A stretch of DNA of 64,000 nucleotides from Sandarakinorhabdus cyanobacteriorum (GTDB taxonomy: Bacteria > Pseudomonadota > Alphaproteobacteria > Sphingomonadales > Sphingomonadaceae), in the NCBI RefSeq assembly GCF_002251755.1, contig NZ_NOXT01000125.1, forward strand, positions 62,001 through 126,000, written 5' to 3'. Positions 43,377-51,295 of this stretch are shown piece by piece (positions within the stretch are counted from its first letter, which is position 1; the number at the start of each line of letters is the position of its first letter). The position numbers and the translations under genes are program-made. The notes below the pieces were generated by a model. That model was not told the DNA's origin. It worked only from the letters and a program-made list of their open reading frames with translations, and searched no databases.

Positions 43377-45581
43377 TTACCGGCCGTTGTTCATCACCTT
43401 GGTCCACGCCCGGGCGAAATCGGCCACCATCTGCTTGTGGCCATCGGCAGCGCCATACACCTCGGCCACGGCGCGCAATTCGCTGTGGCTGCCGAACAGC
43501 AGATCAACCGGGCTGGCGGTCCACTTCTTCGCGCCTGTGCTGCGGTCGACGCCGTCATACAGGCCCTCGGTCGCCGCCTTCTGCCACTTGGTCTCCATGC
43601 CGAGCAGGTTGACGAACCAGTCGTTGCTCAGCACGCCGACACGGGTTGTGAACACGCCCACCTGGGAACCGCCGGCGTTGCCGCCCAGCACGCGCAGGCC
43701 GCCCACCAGCACGGTCATTTCCGGCACCGTCACGCCCAGCAGATGCGCGCGGTCCACCATGGCCTGGGTCGGGTTGTAGGGGCTGTCCGGCGTCCAGTGG
43801 TTGCGGAAACCATCGGCCTTGGGCTCCAGCGCGTTGAAGCTGGCCACATCGGTCTGCGCCTGCGTCGCATCGGTGCGGCCCGGCGTGAAGGCCAGGGTGA
43901 CGGGCACACCGGCATCGGCAGCGGCCTTTTCCACCGCGGCATTGCCGGCCAGCACGATCATGTCCGCCAGGCTGATCTTGCGGCCACCGGGGGCGGCAGC
44001 ATTGAAATCAGCCTGCACCTTGGCCAGCACCGGCAGCACCTTGGCCAGTTCTGCCGGCGCGTTCACCGCCCAGTCCTTCTGTGGGGCCAATGCCAGCCGG
44101 CCGCCGTTGGTACCGCCACGCATGTCGGTCCCGCGATAGCTGGCCGCCGCCGCCCAGGCGGTTCGCACCAGTTCCGGCACGCTCAGGCCGCTGGCCAGCA
44201 CCTTGGCCTTCAGATCGGCGACATCGGCATCGATCACCAGCGGGTGGGTGACGGCCGGCACCGGATCCTGCCAGGCCAGCACCTCCTTGGGCACATCGGC
44301 ACCGATGTACCGGGAGCGCGGGCCCATGTCGCGGTGGGTCAGCTTGAACCAGGCGCGGGCAAAGGCGTCTTCAAACCCCTTGGGATTCTTCAGCCAGCCA
44401 TTGGTGATCTTGCCATAGGCCGGGTCCATGCGCAGCGCGAGGTCGGTCGTGAACATGATCGGCGCGTGATACACGCCCTCGCGGTGCGCGTCGGGCACGA
44501 ACTTCTGGTCCTTGGCGTTCTTCGGCTCCCACTGGATGGCGCCGGCCGGGCTCTTGGTCTGCACCCAGTCGAAGCGGTAGAGATTTTCCAGATACTGCAT
44601 CGTCCACTGGGTCGGGGCCGAGGTCCAGGCGCCTTCGAGCCCTGAGGTGATGGCATCGGCGCCCTTGCCGGTGCCATGCTTGTTTTCCCAACCAAAGCCT
44701 TGCTTTTCCAACGCTTCGCCAGCCGGTGCGGCGCCCACATTGCTGGCGCTGGCGGCGCCATGCGCCTTGCCGAACGTGTGGCCACCAGCGATCAGCGCGG
44801 CGGTTTCCTCGTCGTTCATCGCCATGCGGCCAAAGGTTTCGCGGATGTCCTTCGCCGCCAGCAGCGGATCAGGCACGCCGTTCGGCCCTTCCGGGTTCAC
44901 ATAGATCAGGCCCATCTGCACCGCGCCGAGCGGGTTGGCCAGCTTGCGGCCTTCCGAATAGCGCTTGTCATCGAGCATCTTGTTCTCAGGGCCCCAGTAC
45001 ACCTTGTCGGCTTCCCAATCGTCAGTGCGGCCACCGGCAAAGCCGAACGGCTTGAAGCCCATGGTTTCCAGGGAGACATTGCCGGCCAGCACCATCAGGT
45101 CGGCCCAGCTCAACGCACGGCCATATTTGGCCTTCACCGGCCACAAGAGGCGGCGGGCCTTGTCGAGATTGCCGTTGTCGGGCCAGCTGTTCAGCGGTTC
45201 AAAGCGCATCTGGCCACCACCGGCACCGCCACGGCCATCGCCAATGCGATAGGTGCCGGCCGAGTGCCACGCCATGCGGATGAAGAACGGGCCATAATTG
45301 CCATAATCGGCCGGCCACCAGGGCTGGCTGGTGGTCAGCACCTTGGCGATATCGGCCTTCACCGCCTTCAGATCCAGCTTGGAGAATTCGGCGGCATAGT
45401 CGAAACCGGCGCCATAGGGGTTGGACGCGGCCTGCTGGCTGCGCAGCGGCGACAGATCAACCAGTTCCGGCCACCAGAACTGCGGGGAGGTGTTGGCGGT
45501 TTGCGCGGCCGCGCTGCTGCCCAGGCTGGCGGCCATCCCGGCCACAGCCAGGGCGACGATCGATGCGAATGAACGCGACAT
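43377..45581 (-). CDS. katG: Catalase-peroxidase with signal peptide (periplasmic)
   Basis: This haem enzyme destroys hydrogen peroxide. Both catalase-peroxidase domains are present (734 residues). The distal triad lies in [14 protein letters not shown] (Arg102, Trp105, His106). The Met-Tyr-Trp crosslink residues are conserved as Trp105, Tyr227 (GLIYVNPEG) and Met253 (FGRMAMND), and the proximal His is in [10 protein letters not shown] (268). Unlike cytoplasmic KatG it starts with a signal peptide ([20 protein letters not shown], then SSAAAQ), so it is likely exported, as in KatP-type enzymes. The ATG at 45581 has an AAGGGAG site. It is a single-gene unit with its own terminator; no OxyR gene is adjacent. 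Confidence 0.96.
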   Translation of the reverse strand: MSRSFASIVALAVAGMAASLGSSAAAQTANTSPQFWWPELVDLSPLRSQQAASNPYGAGFDYAAEFSKLDLKAVKADIAKVLTTSQPWWPADYGNYGPFFIRMAWHSAGTYRIGDGRGGAGGGQMRFEPLNSWPDNGNLDKARRLLWPVKAKYGRALSWADLMVLAGNVSLETMGFKPFGFAGGRTDDWEADKVYWGPENKMLDDKRYSEGRKLANPLGAVQMGLIYVNPEGPNGVPDPLLAAKDIRETFGRMAMNDEETAALIAGGHTFGKAHGAASASNVGAAPAGEALEKQGFGWENKHGTGKGADAITSGLEGAWTSAPTQWTMQYLENLYRFDWVQTKSPAGAIQWEPKNAKDQKFVPDAHREGVYHAPIMFTTDLALRMDPAYGKITNGWLKNPKGFEDAFARAWFKLTHRDMGPRSRYIGADVPKEVLAWQDPVPAVTHPLVIDADVADLKAKVLASGLSVPELVRTAWAAAASYRGTDMRGGTNGGRLALAPQKDWAVNAPAELAKVLPVLAKVQADFNAAAPGGRKISLADMIVLAGNAAVEKAAADAGVPVTLAFTPGRTDATQAQTDVASFNALEPKADGFRNHWTPDSPYNPTQAMVDRAHLLGVTVPEMTVLVGGLRVLGGNAGGSQVGVFTTRVGVLSNDWFVNLLGMETKWQKAATEGLYDGVDRSTGAKKWTASPVDLLFGSHSELRAVAEVYGAADGHKQMVADFARAWTKVMNNGR

Positions 45582-45674
45582 TGGTTTGGCTCCCTTTTGA
45601 CTCTCCGGGTTGCCCCGATGTCCGCAGGCTAAGCCCGGCAGGTTGCAATCAGGAAATTGATTGTCCTGCCCGCT

Positions 45675-45980
45675 TCAATCGATTTTTTTCACAAGCCAGT
45701 CGCCAAGCCACCACAGCGGCACGGCAAGCAGCGCAGCCGGCACGGCCGACATTGCCAGCCCGACGGGAATGATGAAGACATCAGCGCCCATCGCGCCAAA
45801 CAACACCAGGCCGCCGGCCGAACAGGCCATCCAGCTCATCGCCACCAGGATCGGCCGGCTCCACCAGCGGCGCCAGCCCAGCAGGCGGCCCAACGGCCAG
45901 GCCACGGCCAGCAGCACGCCCGCCTGGAACAACAGCATGGCCACAGAAACCGGACCAAATGAAAAGGGGAAGGATGGCAT
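45675..45980 (-). CDS. Small hypothetical membrane protein
   Basis: This 101-residue frame encodes three hydrophobic segments (VSVAMLLFQAGVLLAVAWPL, PILVAMSWMACSAGGLVLFG, IIPVGLAMSAVPAALLAVPL) separated by short basic loops and ending DWLVKKID. That is the layout of a real inner-membrane protein. I do not recognise the family. The start overlaps the efp terminator hairpin (45966-45993), and there is no strong ribosome-binding site, so the true start may be a little downstream (for example the GTG of VSVAML), or the gene may depend on read-through from efp. Confidence 0.6.
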   Translation of the reverse strand: MPSFPFSFGPVSVAMLLFQAGVLLAVAWPLGRLLGWRRWWSRPILVAMSWMACSAGGLVLFGAMGADVFIIPVGLAMSAVPAALLAVPLWWLGDWLVKKID

Positions 45981-45993
45981 GCGCCACCCTTCC
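45966..45993 (-). terminator. Rho-independent terminator after efp
   Basis: On the minus strand GGGAAGGGTGGC pairs with GCCATCCTTCCC around loop GCAT with one mismatch, followed by CTTTTC. It lies about 30 bases past the efp stop codon, and its loop contains the ATG of the downstream small membrane protein gene. Confidence 0.75.
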
Positions 45994-46023
45994 CCCGATT
46001 TCAGGCCAACGCCAAGCGCCAGA

Positions 46024-46596
46024 TCAATCCTTGGCGCGTTCCACGTAGGACGAATCCTCGGTGTTGATCACAATGCGCGTGCCCACTTCGATGTGCGGCG
46101 GCACCATCACGCGGGCGCCCGATTCCACCGTGGCCGGCTTGTAGCTCGACGATGCGGTCTGGCCCTTCACCACCGGTTCGGTGGCGATGATTTCCATGGT
46201 CACGCGGGTCGGCAGGCTGATGGTGATGGCCTTGCCGTCAAACATCAGGATCTTGCACTCGGCATTTTCCTGCAGGAACACGATGCCATCGCCGATCATG
46301 TCTTCCTTCAGGCTGATCTGCTCATAGCTCTCGTTGTTGATGAAGATATATTCGTCCCCATCCTTGTAGAGATAATTGTGGCTGACTTCCTCGACGAACG
46401 CCCGCTCCAGGCTGTCGGTGGTCTTCACCGTGATCACCGTCTTCACGCCATCGGCGATGCGGCGCATGTCGATCGTGGTGGTCGGCGTGCCCTTGCCGGG
46501 GCGGAAGGTCTCGGCCTTCAGCACGACATAGAGCTGGCCATCCTCATGCTCGATGACCTGACCCTTGCGGAAATTGCTCGCGATGTCCTTGACCAT
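46024..46596 (-). CDS. efp: Translation elongation factor P
   Basis: EF-P rescues ribosomes stalled on proline stretches. The 190-residue protein has the usual three beta-barrel domains: the N-terminal KOW-like domain with DIASNFRKGQVIEHEDGQ, then VEEVSHNYLYKDGDEYIFIN, and a C-terminal domain ending GTRIVINTEDSSYVERAKD. The modified loop reads FRPGKGTP, with Lys35 at the position modified by EpmA in other bacteria. The ATG at 46596 has a GGGGAT site; an upstream in-frame extension to 46827 runs through epmA and is not used. It is divergent from epmA, with 79 bases between the start codons. Confidence 0.97.
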   Translation of the reverse strand: MVKDIASNFRKGQVIEHEDGQLYVVLKAETFRPGKGTPTTTIDMRRIADGVKTVITVKTTDSLERAFVEEVSHNYLYKDGDEYIFINNESYEQISLKEDMIGDGIVFLQENAECKILMFDGKAITISLPTRVTMEIIATEPVVKGQTASSSYKPATVESGARVMVPPHIEVGTRIVINTEDSSYVERAKD

Positions 46597-46675
46597 GTGA
46601 TCCCCTATGCGCCAACGCGCCAAAATGCTGCCCGCCGTTAGGGCATCGCGCCGCACAAGTTCAAGGGAAATCATC

Positions 46676-47683
46676 GTGGCCCGCCCCTTCTGGCACAGCG
46701 ACATCCATCTCGACCGCAAGCCGTTCCTTGTCGGCCGCAATCGCATCAAGGCCGCCCTGCGCCACTGGTTCGCCGCGCAAGGCTTCACCGAGGTGGAATG
46801 CGGGGCCGTCCAGATCAGCCCCGGCAACGAGACGCATCTGCACGGCTTTCCGGTGCTGTGGCGGCCCGATGGCGGCGCGGAGCAGACGCTCTATCTCCAC
46901 ACCAGCCCGGAATTCGCCGCCAAGAAGCTGCTGGCCGCCGGCGAGACGCAGATCGTCGATTTCGCCCGCGTCTGGCGCAATGGCGAACAGGGCCCGCTGC
47001 ACGCGCCCGAATTCACCATGGTCGAATGGTATCGCGCCCAGGCGGACTGGACGGCCGTGATCGCCGACACGTGGGCGCTCGCCCGCACGGCGCAGGCCGC
47101 CGGCACTGGCCCGCTGCGTTGGCGCGGGCGCACATGCGATGCCATGGCCGAACCCGAACTGCTCAGCTGCGCCGATGCCTTCCAGCGCCATGCCGGCATC
47201 GATCTCGCCGCCTGCCTGGATGACCGCGATGCGCTCGCCGCCGCCGCCGGCCTGCGCCCCCGCCCCGACGACACGTGGAGCGACATCTTCAGCCGCATCA
47301 TCGTGACCATCGAACCCAGGCTGGGCGACGGCCGCCTCACCTTTCTCACCCATTATCCCGTCTGCGAAGCCGCCCTCGCCCGCCCTTGCGCGGATGATCC
47401 GCGCTGGGCCGAACGCTTCGAGGCCTATGCTTGCGGTGTCGAACTGGCCAACGGCTTTGGCGAACTCACCGATCCGGCCGAACAGCGCCGCCGCTTCGAG
47501 GCCGACATGGACGAAAAACAGCGCCTCTATGGCCGCCGCTATCCCATCGACGAGGATTTCATCGCGGCGCTTGGCGCAATGCCACCGGCCAGCGGCGTCG
47601 CGCTCGGCTTTGACCGGCTGGCCCTGCTGGCGCTGGGCGGCACCGACATCAGGCAGGTGATCTGGACGCCGTTTCCCGGCTGA
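46676..47683 (+). CDS. epmA: EF-P lysine aminoacylase (lysyl-tRNA synthetase-like)
   Basis: EpmA (PoxA/GenX/YjeA) attaches (beta-)lysine to the loop lysine of EF-P. The 335-residue protein is the catalytic core of a class II lysyl-tRNA synthetase without the N-terminal anticodon-binding domain. It begins WHSDIHLDRKPFLVGRNRI and carries LHTSPEFAAKKLLAAG, FARVWRNGEQGPLHAPEFTM (motif 2) and the C-terminal GVALGFDRLALLALGG (motif 3). The start is a GTG at 46676 with an AAGGGA site. Its partner efp is divergent and adjacent. Its 3' end overlaps the convergent membrane-protein gene by 35 bases. The aminomutase EpmB is not in the window. Confidence 0.94.
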   Translation: MARPFWHSDIHLDRKPFLVGRNRIKAALRHWFAAQGFTEVECGAVQISPGNETHLHGFPVLWRPDGGAEQTLYLHTSPEFAAKKLLAAGETQIVDFARVWRNGEQGPLHAPEFTMVEWYRAQADWTAVIADTWALARTAQAAGTGPLRWRGRTCDAMAEPELLSCADAFQRHAGIDLAACLDDRDALAAAAGLRPRPDDTWSDIFSRIIVTIEPRLGDGRLTFLTHYPVCEAALARPCADDPRWAERFEAYACGVELANGFGELTDPAEQRRRFEADMDEKQRLYGRRYPIDEDFIAALGAMPPASGVALGFDRLALLALGGTDIRQVIWTPFPG

Positions 47684-48092
47684 AAAACCCCAGCTTCACC
47701 GCCGGCACCAGGAACTGGATCAGAAACAGCGTGTTGGCGATGGCATTGCCGGGCAGCCCGGTCGCCAACGACAACGCGCTGTCCACCACAAACCAGCCGG
47801 CCACGCCCCAGCCCAGCGCGCGCCACACCCGCACATCGGCCCCCACCGCTCGATACACCGCGATCAGCGACACGCCCCAGCCAAACATCAACCCGCCCAT
47901 CACCCCAAGTGTGCTGCGCATACCCGGCGCATCAAACGCGCCGGCATCCAGCTGCCGACCGCTCACCAGCCAATAATAAAGCCCGGCCGCGGCATCGGCG
48001 CCCGCCAGCCCGCCGGCTGCAAACAACAGGCCAAAGCCCGCAACCTGCCAGCACCAGAGATGCAGTGCCTGTCCCCAAAAACCACTTGTCAT
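47649..48092 (-). CDS. Hypothetical four-helix membrane protein
   Basis: This 147-residue protein starts MTSGFWGQALHLWCWQVAGF after a perfect AGGAGGT ribosome-binding site. It has four hydrophobic segments (CWQVAGFGLLFAAGG, LGVMGGLMFGWGVSLIAVY, ALGWGVAGWFVVDSALSLA, NTLFLIQFLVPAVKLGFF). I do not assign a family. The 3' end runs 35 bases into the convergent epmA gene. It is divergent from the membrane-tethered HTH gene at 48224 and shares an intergenic region with it that contains a palindrome, so the two may be co-regulated. Confidence 0.8.
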   Translation of the reverse strand: MTSGFWGQALHLWCWQVAGFGLLFAAGGLAGADAAAGLYYWLVSGRQLDAGAFDAPGMRSTLGVMGGLMFGWGVSLIAVYRAVGADVRVWRALGWGVAGWFVVDSALSLATGLPGNAIANTLFLIQFLVPAVKLGFFSRETASRSPA

Positions 48093-48170
48093 CGCCACCT
48101 CCTGCGATTGCCAGCCAAGGCTGCAGCAGCTTGCAATGGCCGGCAATTACCCGGCGGATAGGCCGGCCAG

Positions 48171-48187
48171 TCCCAATTTATTTGGGA
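48171..48187. promoter_or_regulatory. Candidate operator palindrome between divergent genes
   Basis: TCCCAA-TTTAT-TTGGGA is a perfect 6-bp inverted repeat with a 5-bp AT-rich spacer. It stands out in this GC-rich sequence. It lies 79 bases upstream of the membrane-protein gene and 36 bases upstream of the LuxR-HTH gene. It may be the binding site of that HTH protein or the -10 region of its promoter. Confidence 0.45.
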
Positions 48188-48223
48188 TAGACGCCGCCGG
48201 CCCCCGCCTGTCACAACAACGGC

Positions 48224-49045
48224 ATGACAGCGATGGAGCATGCACGCGGCGGCATCGATGGCCTCAACCCGGCCGAGATCGAGGTGCTGCGCCTGCTCGC
48301 CGCCGGCCACACCATCAAGAGCATCGCCGCCCGCCTTGGCCGCACCGAAACCGCCATCAACGAACGCCTGCGCTCCGCCCGCCGCAAGACCGGTATCGGC
48401 AGCAGCCGCGAACTCGCCCGCCTGCTCGAAGCCCAGGAAATCTGGGACAGGAAAATCGATCTTCTTCCCCCGCCCGCCCCGGCCAACGATGGCCTGCCGC
48501 CCGCATCCAGCGGGTCTGGCTGGACCAAAGGGAAGATCGCCATGTTGTTTGCCCTGCCCGCCGCCGCCGCCGGCCTGTTCCTGGCCGCCGCTGCCACCAC
48601 CCCGCCCGCCGCGCCCCCGGCGGCCACCATCACCCCCGCCCGCCATTCGCCGCTGGCCGGCAACTGGGCGCTGGATATCGCCCGCATCCCGGCCGAAGAG
48701 CGACCGGCCCGCGTCGGCATCCGCTTCCACCACCAGCCCGATGGCCGCTGGACGACGCTGGTGGAGGTCGTCACCCCCGATGGCGCCAGCGTCCACGCCG
48801 GATCCACCGCCGCCACCGATGGCGTGCCGGTGCCCGTCACCGGCACCATGGCCAATATCGACACGGTCGCCCTGCGCCAGCCGGCGGCCAACACGCTGGT
48901 GATGACCCTGGGCAAGAACGGCGCCCCCGTCTCCACCCGCGTCTACACCGTGGCCAAGGACGGCAAATCGATGACCGAAACCATCGTCTGGGCCGGCGGC
49001 GCGCTGCCCAAGCTGGAAACCACCCACTTCACCCGCGTCGATTGA
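48224..49045 (+). CDS. Membrane-tethered LuxR-type HTH protein with exported C-terminal domain
   Basis: Residues 13-70 form a LuxR/GerE-type helix-turn-helix (LNPAEIEVLRLLAAGHTIKS, then RLGRTETAINERLRSARRKT). After a Pro-rich linker comes one hydrophobic helix (IAMLFALPAAAAGLFLAAAA, about residues 104-123). The remaining 150 residues, with PLAGNWALDIARIP and a beta-rich pattern ending TTHFTRVD, should be periplasmic. The DNA-binding part therefore faces the cytoplasm and a possible sensor faces the periplasm, as in ToxR-like one-component regulators. I do not recognise the sensor domain. It is divergent from the four-helix membrane protein. Confidence 0.85.
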   Translation: MTAMEHARGGIDGLNPAEIEVLRLLAAGHTIKSIAARLGRTETAINERLRSARRKTGIGSSRELARLLEAQEIWDRKIDLLPPPAPANDGLPPASSGSGWTKGKIAMLFALPAAAAGLFLAAAATTPPAAPPAATITPARHSPLAGNWALDIARIPAEERPARVGIRFHHQPDGRWTTLVEVVTPDGASVHAGSTAATDGVPVPVTGTMANIDTVALRQPAANTLVMTLGKNGAPVSTRVYTVAKDGKSMTETIVWAGGALPKLETTHFTRVD

Positions 49046-49135
49046 CAGGCCGGCACGCGCGGCGAGGGTTCACATCATCGCCGCGCTTACCTTGCGGGTC
49101 ATTGCCCTGCCGCGCATCGGTGGCATGATGCCGCC

Positions 49136-49918
49136 ATGGCAACCCGTCCCGACCTTTCCGATCCCGGCCCCTTCGCCACGGCGCTCAAAGCCGCCCGTGC
49201 CAGCCGGCGGGTCAGCCAGCTCGCCCTGTCCCTCGATGCCGGGGTCAGCGCCCGCCACCTTTCCTTCCTCGAATCCGGCCGGGCCAGCCCCAGCCGGGAG
49301 ATGGTGGTCACGCTGGCCGAAGCGCTGGCCCTGCCGCTGGCGCAGCGCAACCATCTGCTCAATGCCGCCGGCTTTGCCTCGGCCTATCCGGCCTCCCCAC
49401 TCTCATCCGAAGCCATCGCGCCGTTCCGCGAGATATTGCAGACGATGATGGCCAACCACGCCCCCTTCCCGGCGCTGCTATGTGACCGGCACTGGAATGT
49501 GCTGGAAGCCAGCCCGTCGGCCGCGGCCATGCTGGCGCCCTTCCTCGATGGCTGGTCGGGCCCGCCCAATGTCTTCCGCCTCACCGCCTGCCACCCACGT
49601 GCGCCCGAATTCATCGCCAACCTGCCCCAGGTGCTGCACGAAAGCCTGGAGCGGCTGGCGCTGGAACAATCGCTGTCGGGCGATGATCCGGTGCTGGCCG
49701 ATCTCATCGCCGTCACCCGCGCCGCCGCCGCCCGCCACCCCTATCGCACCCGCAGCCGCTCGCCCGTGCTGCCGGTCAGCTATCGCGGGCCGAACGGGCT
49801 CCTCAGCTTCCTGTCCATCGTCGCCCAATGCGGCACATCAGAGGATGTGACCGTGCGCGATCTGCGGCTGGAACTGCTCTTCCCCGCCGATGCGGCGACG
49901 CGGGCGGCATTTGCCTGA
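49136..49918 (+). CDS. XRE-family regulator with MmyB-like C-terminal domain
   Basis: The 260-residue protein begins with a Cro/C1-type helix-turn-helix (FATALKAARASRRVSQLALS, then VSARHLSFLESGRASPSREM). An MmyB-like ligand-binding domain follows, marked by LCDRHWNVLEASPSAAAMLAPF and ending VTVRDLRLELLFPADAATRA. MmyB-type domains bind small hydrophobic ligands in related proteins. Target genes are unknown. It stands alone on the plus strand, followed by the intergenic repeat at 49935. Confidence 0.92.
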   Translation: MATRPDLSDPGPFATALKAARASRRVSQLALSLDAGVSARHLSFLESGRASPSREMVVTLAEALALPLAQRNHLLNAAGFASAYPASPLSSEAIAPFREILQTMMANHAPFPALLCDRHWNVLEASPSAAAMLAPFLDGWSGPPNVFRLTACHPRAPEFIANLPQVLHESLERLALEQSLSGDDPVLADLIAVTRAAAARHPYRTRSRSPVLPVSYRGPNGLLSFLSIVAQCGTSEDVTVRDLRLELLFPADAATRAAFA

Positions 49919-49934
49919 CCACTTCGTCCCCTCA

Positions 49935-50007
49935 GCCCCCTCCGCCTCGCGTTGCTCGGCACCTCCCCCAGAGGGGGAGGTGGCAGCCGCAGGCTGACGG
50001 AGGGGGC
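49935..50007 (+). repeat. Dispersed palindromic intergenic repeat, copy 2
   Basis: An outer pair GCCCCCTCCG (49935-49944) / CGGAGGGGGC (49998-50007) and an inner hairpin CACCTCCCCC (49960-49969) / GGGGGAGGTG (49973-49982) make a 73-base nested palindrome. The right half matches the repeat at 2272-2315. It lies between the convergent XRE gene and the last gene of the catabolic operon, so it might also act as a bidirectional terminator. Confidence 0.78.
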
Positions 50008-50030
50008 CCGCCCGCCCGCGCAGCGCCCCC

Positions 50031-50987
50031 TCACATCCCAACCACGCACTTCCCCTCAATGCGCCCGGCCCCCATCGCCGCAAAGGCCGCCTTCACCTCG
50101 CCCAGCGGCACCGCCAGCCCGATGTGCGGCCGCATGTGAACGGCGCGCGCATCAATCTCGCGCATGTGCCGGGCGCCGGCGGCCGGGTCCTGCCGGCCCT
50201 GCTCGCCGGCGCGCACGCCGACCAGTTCGATCTCCTTCAACAACAGCCGGTTCAGCGGCACCGCCTCCCCCCGCCCCCCCACAAAGCCGATGATGGCATA
50301 GCGCCCGCCCCGCCGAAGGCACTTGACCAGCGGCAGCACCAGCGGGCCCGCCACGGGATCGAACACCAGATCAATGTCCCTGTGCGGAATCTGCGGCGCC
50401 GCCCGGTCCACCAGCAGCCCCTCATGCGCCCCAGCCGCCTGCGCCAGCGCCAGCCGCGCACTCGAGGACGCCACCGCCACCACATGCGCGCCCAGGTGCA
50501 CGGCCAGCTGCACCGCGGCCAGCCCCATGCCGCCACCGGCCCCCGTCACCAGCACTCGCTCGCCGGCCTTGAGCCGCCCGCGCTCCACCAGCCCGACCCA
50601 GGCGGTCAGCGCCCCAACGGTGAAGGCGGCAGCCTCGGCCATGGTCAGCCCCGCCGGCACGGCCCGCAAGCCGCGCGCCGGCAGCGTGATGCGCTCCGCC
50701 ATCAGCCCGCTGCGCGCGCCCAGCATCACATCGCGCCCCACCCAGTGCTCCGCCCCCGGCCCGGCGGCCAAAACCGTGCCGGTGCCTTCGGTGCCCGGTA
50801 TGAACGGCACGTCGGGCTTGTACTGGTATCCGCCCTGCAGCATCAGAAAATCGGGGAAGTTCAGGCTGGCATGGCGCACCGCCACCAGCACTTCGCCCGG
50901 CCCGGGCGGCGGCGGTTCCGGCCAGTCGTCATGCAACGACAGGCCCGACAGATCGGGCGACAAATGGGTGCAAACGGCAGCGCGCAT
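50031..50987 (-). CDS. Quinone-oxidoreductase-like MDR family enzyme
   Basis: This is a zinc-free medium-chain dehydrogenase/reductase of 318 residues, probably an NADPH-dependent quinone or enone reductase. The N-terminal GroES-like domain contains RHASLNFPDFLMLQGGYQYK and PGTEGTGTVLAAG. The Rossmann fold carries GERVLVTGAGGGMGLAAVQL, and FVGGRGEAVPLNRLLLKEIE is typical of the family. The ATG at 50987 is 11 bases after the stop of the YciI gene, so this is the last gene of the eleven-gene catabolic operon. The natural substrate is unknown. Confidence 0.9.
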   Translation of the reverse strand: MRAAVCTHLSPDLSGLSLHDDWPEPPPPGPGEVLVAVRHASLNFPDFLMLQGGYQYKPDVPFIPGTEGTGTVLAAGPGAEHWVGRDVMLGARSGLMAERITLPARGLRAVPAGLTMAEAAAFTVGALTAWVGLVERGRLKAGERVLVTGAGGGMGLAAVQLAVHLGAHVVAVASSSARLALAQAAGAHEGLLVDRAAPQIPHRDIDLVFDPVAGPLVLPLVKCLRRGGRYAIIGFVGGRGEAVPLNRLLLKEIELVGVRAGEQGRQDPAAGARHMREIDARAVHMRPHIGLAVPLGEVKAAFAAMGAGRIEGKCVVGM

Positions 50988-50998
50988 GGCCGCCGTTA

Positions 50999-51295
50999 TC
51001 AGCCCTGTTTCCAGGTCGCGCCACCCACCCAAGTGCCAGCTGCGGCGCGGAATGGCTCGATGATCACGTCGCTCCACACGCCGGCCGCGCCATAGGGATC
51101 GGCCATGATGAAGGCCCGGGCATCCGCTTCATCCGCCGCCTCGATCACCAACAGCGATCCCGATGGCGCCAGCGGCCCGGCCACGCGATAGCGCGCCATA
51201 TGCGCCTCCACATGCGCCAGATGCGCGGCCAGATGCAGTTGCCTGAGCGGCCCTGCCCCATCCGCATCCACGCAGCGCACGGCAAACAGCGGCAT
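50999..51295 (-). CDS. YciI-like protein
   Basis: This 98-residue protein of the YCII / dimeric alpha-beta barrel fold contains HLAAHLAHVEAHMARYRVAG, PSGSLLVIEAADEADARAFI and MADPYGAAGVW, the usual YciI pattern with the active-site-like His and Asp. Relatives take part in ring-opening or dehydrochlorination steps, but many have no known role. Its ATG overlaps the upstream VOC gene stop by one base (TGATG). It may act on an unstable intermediate of the pathway. Confidence 0.9.
   Translation of the reverse strand: MPLFAVRCVDADGAGPLRQLHLAAHLAHVEAHMARYRVAGPLAPSGSLLVIEAADEADARAFIMADPYGAAGVWSDVIIEPFRAAAGTWVGGATWKQG

Noticed and set aside
46597-46827. Long N-terminal extension of efp
   Set aside because: It would run antisense through epmA. 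The start at 46596 has a ribosome-binding site and gives the normal EF-P length.
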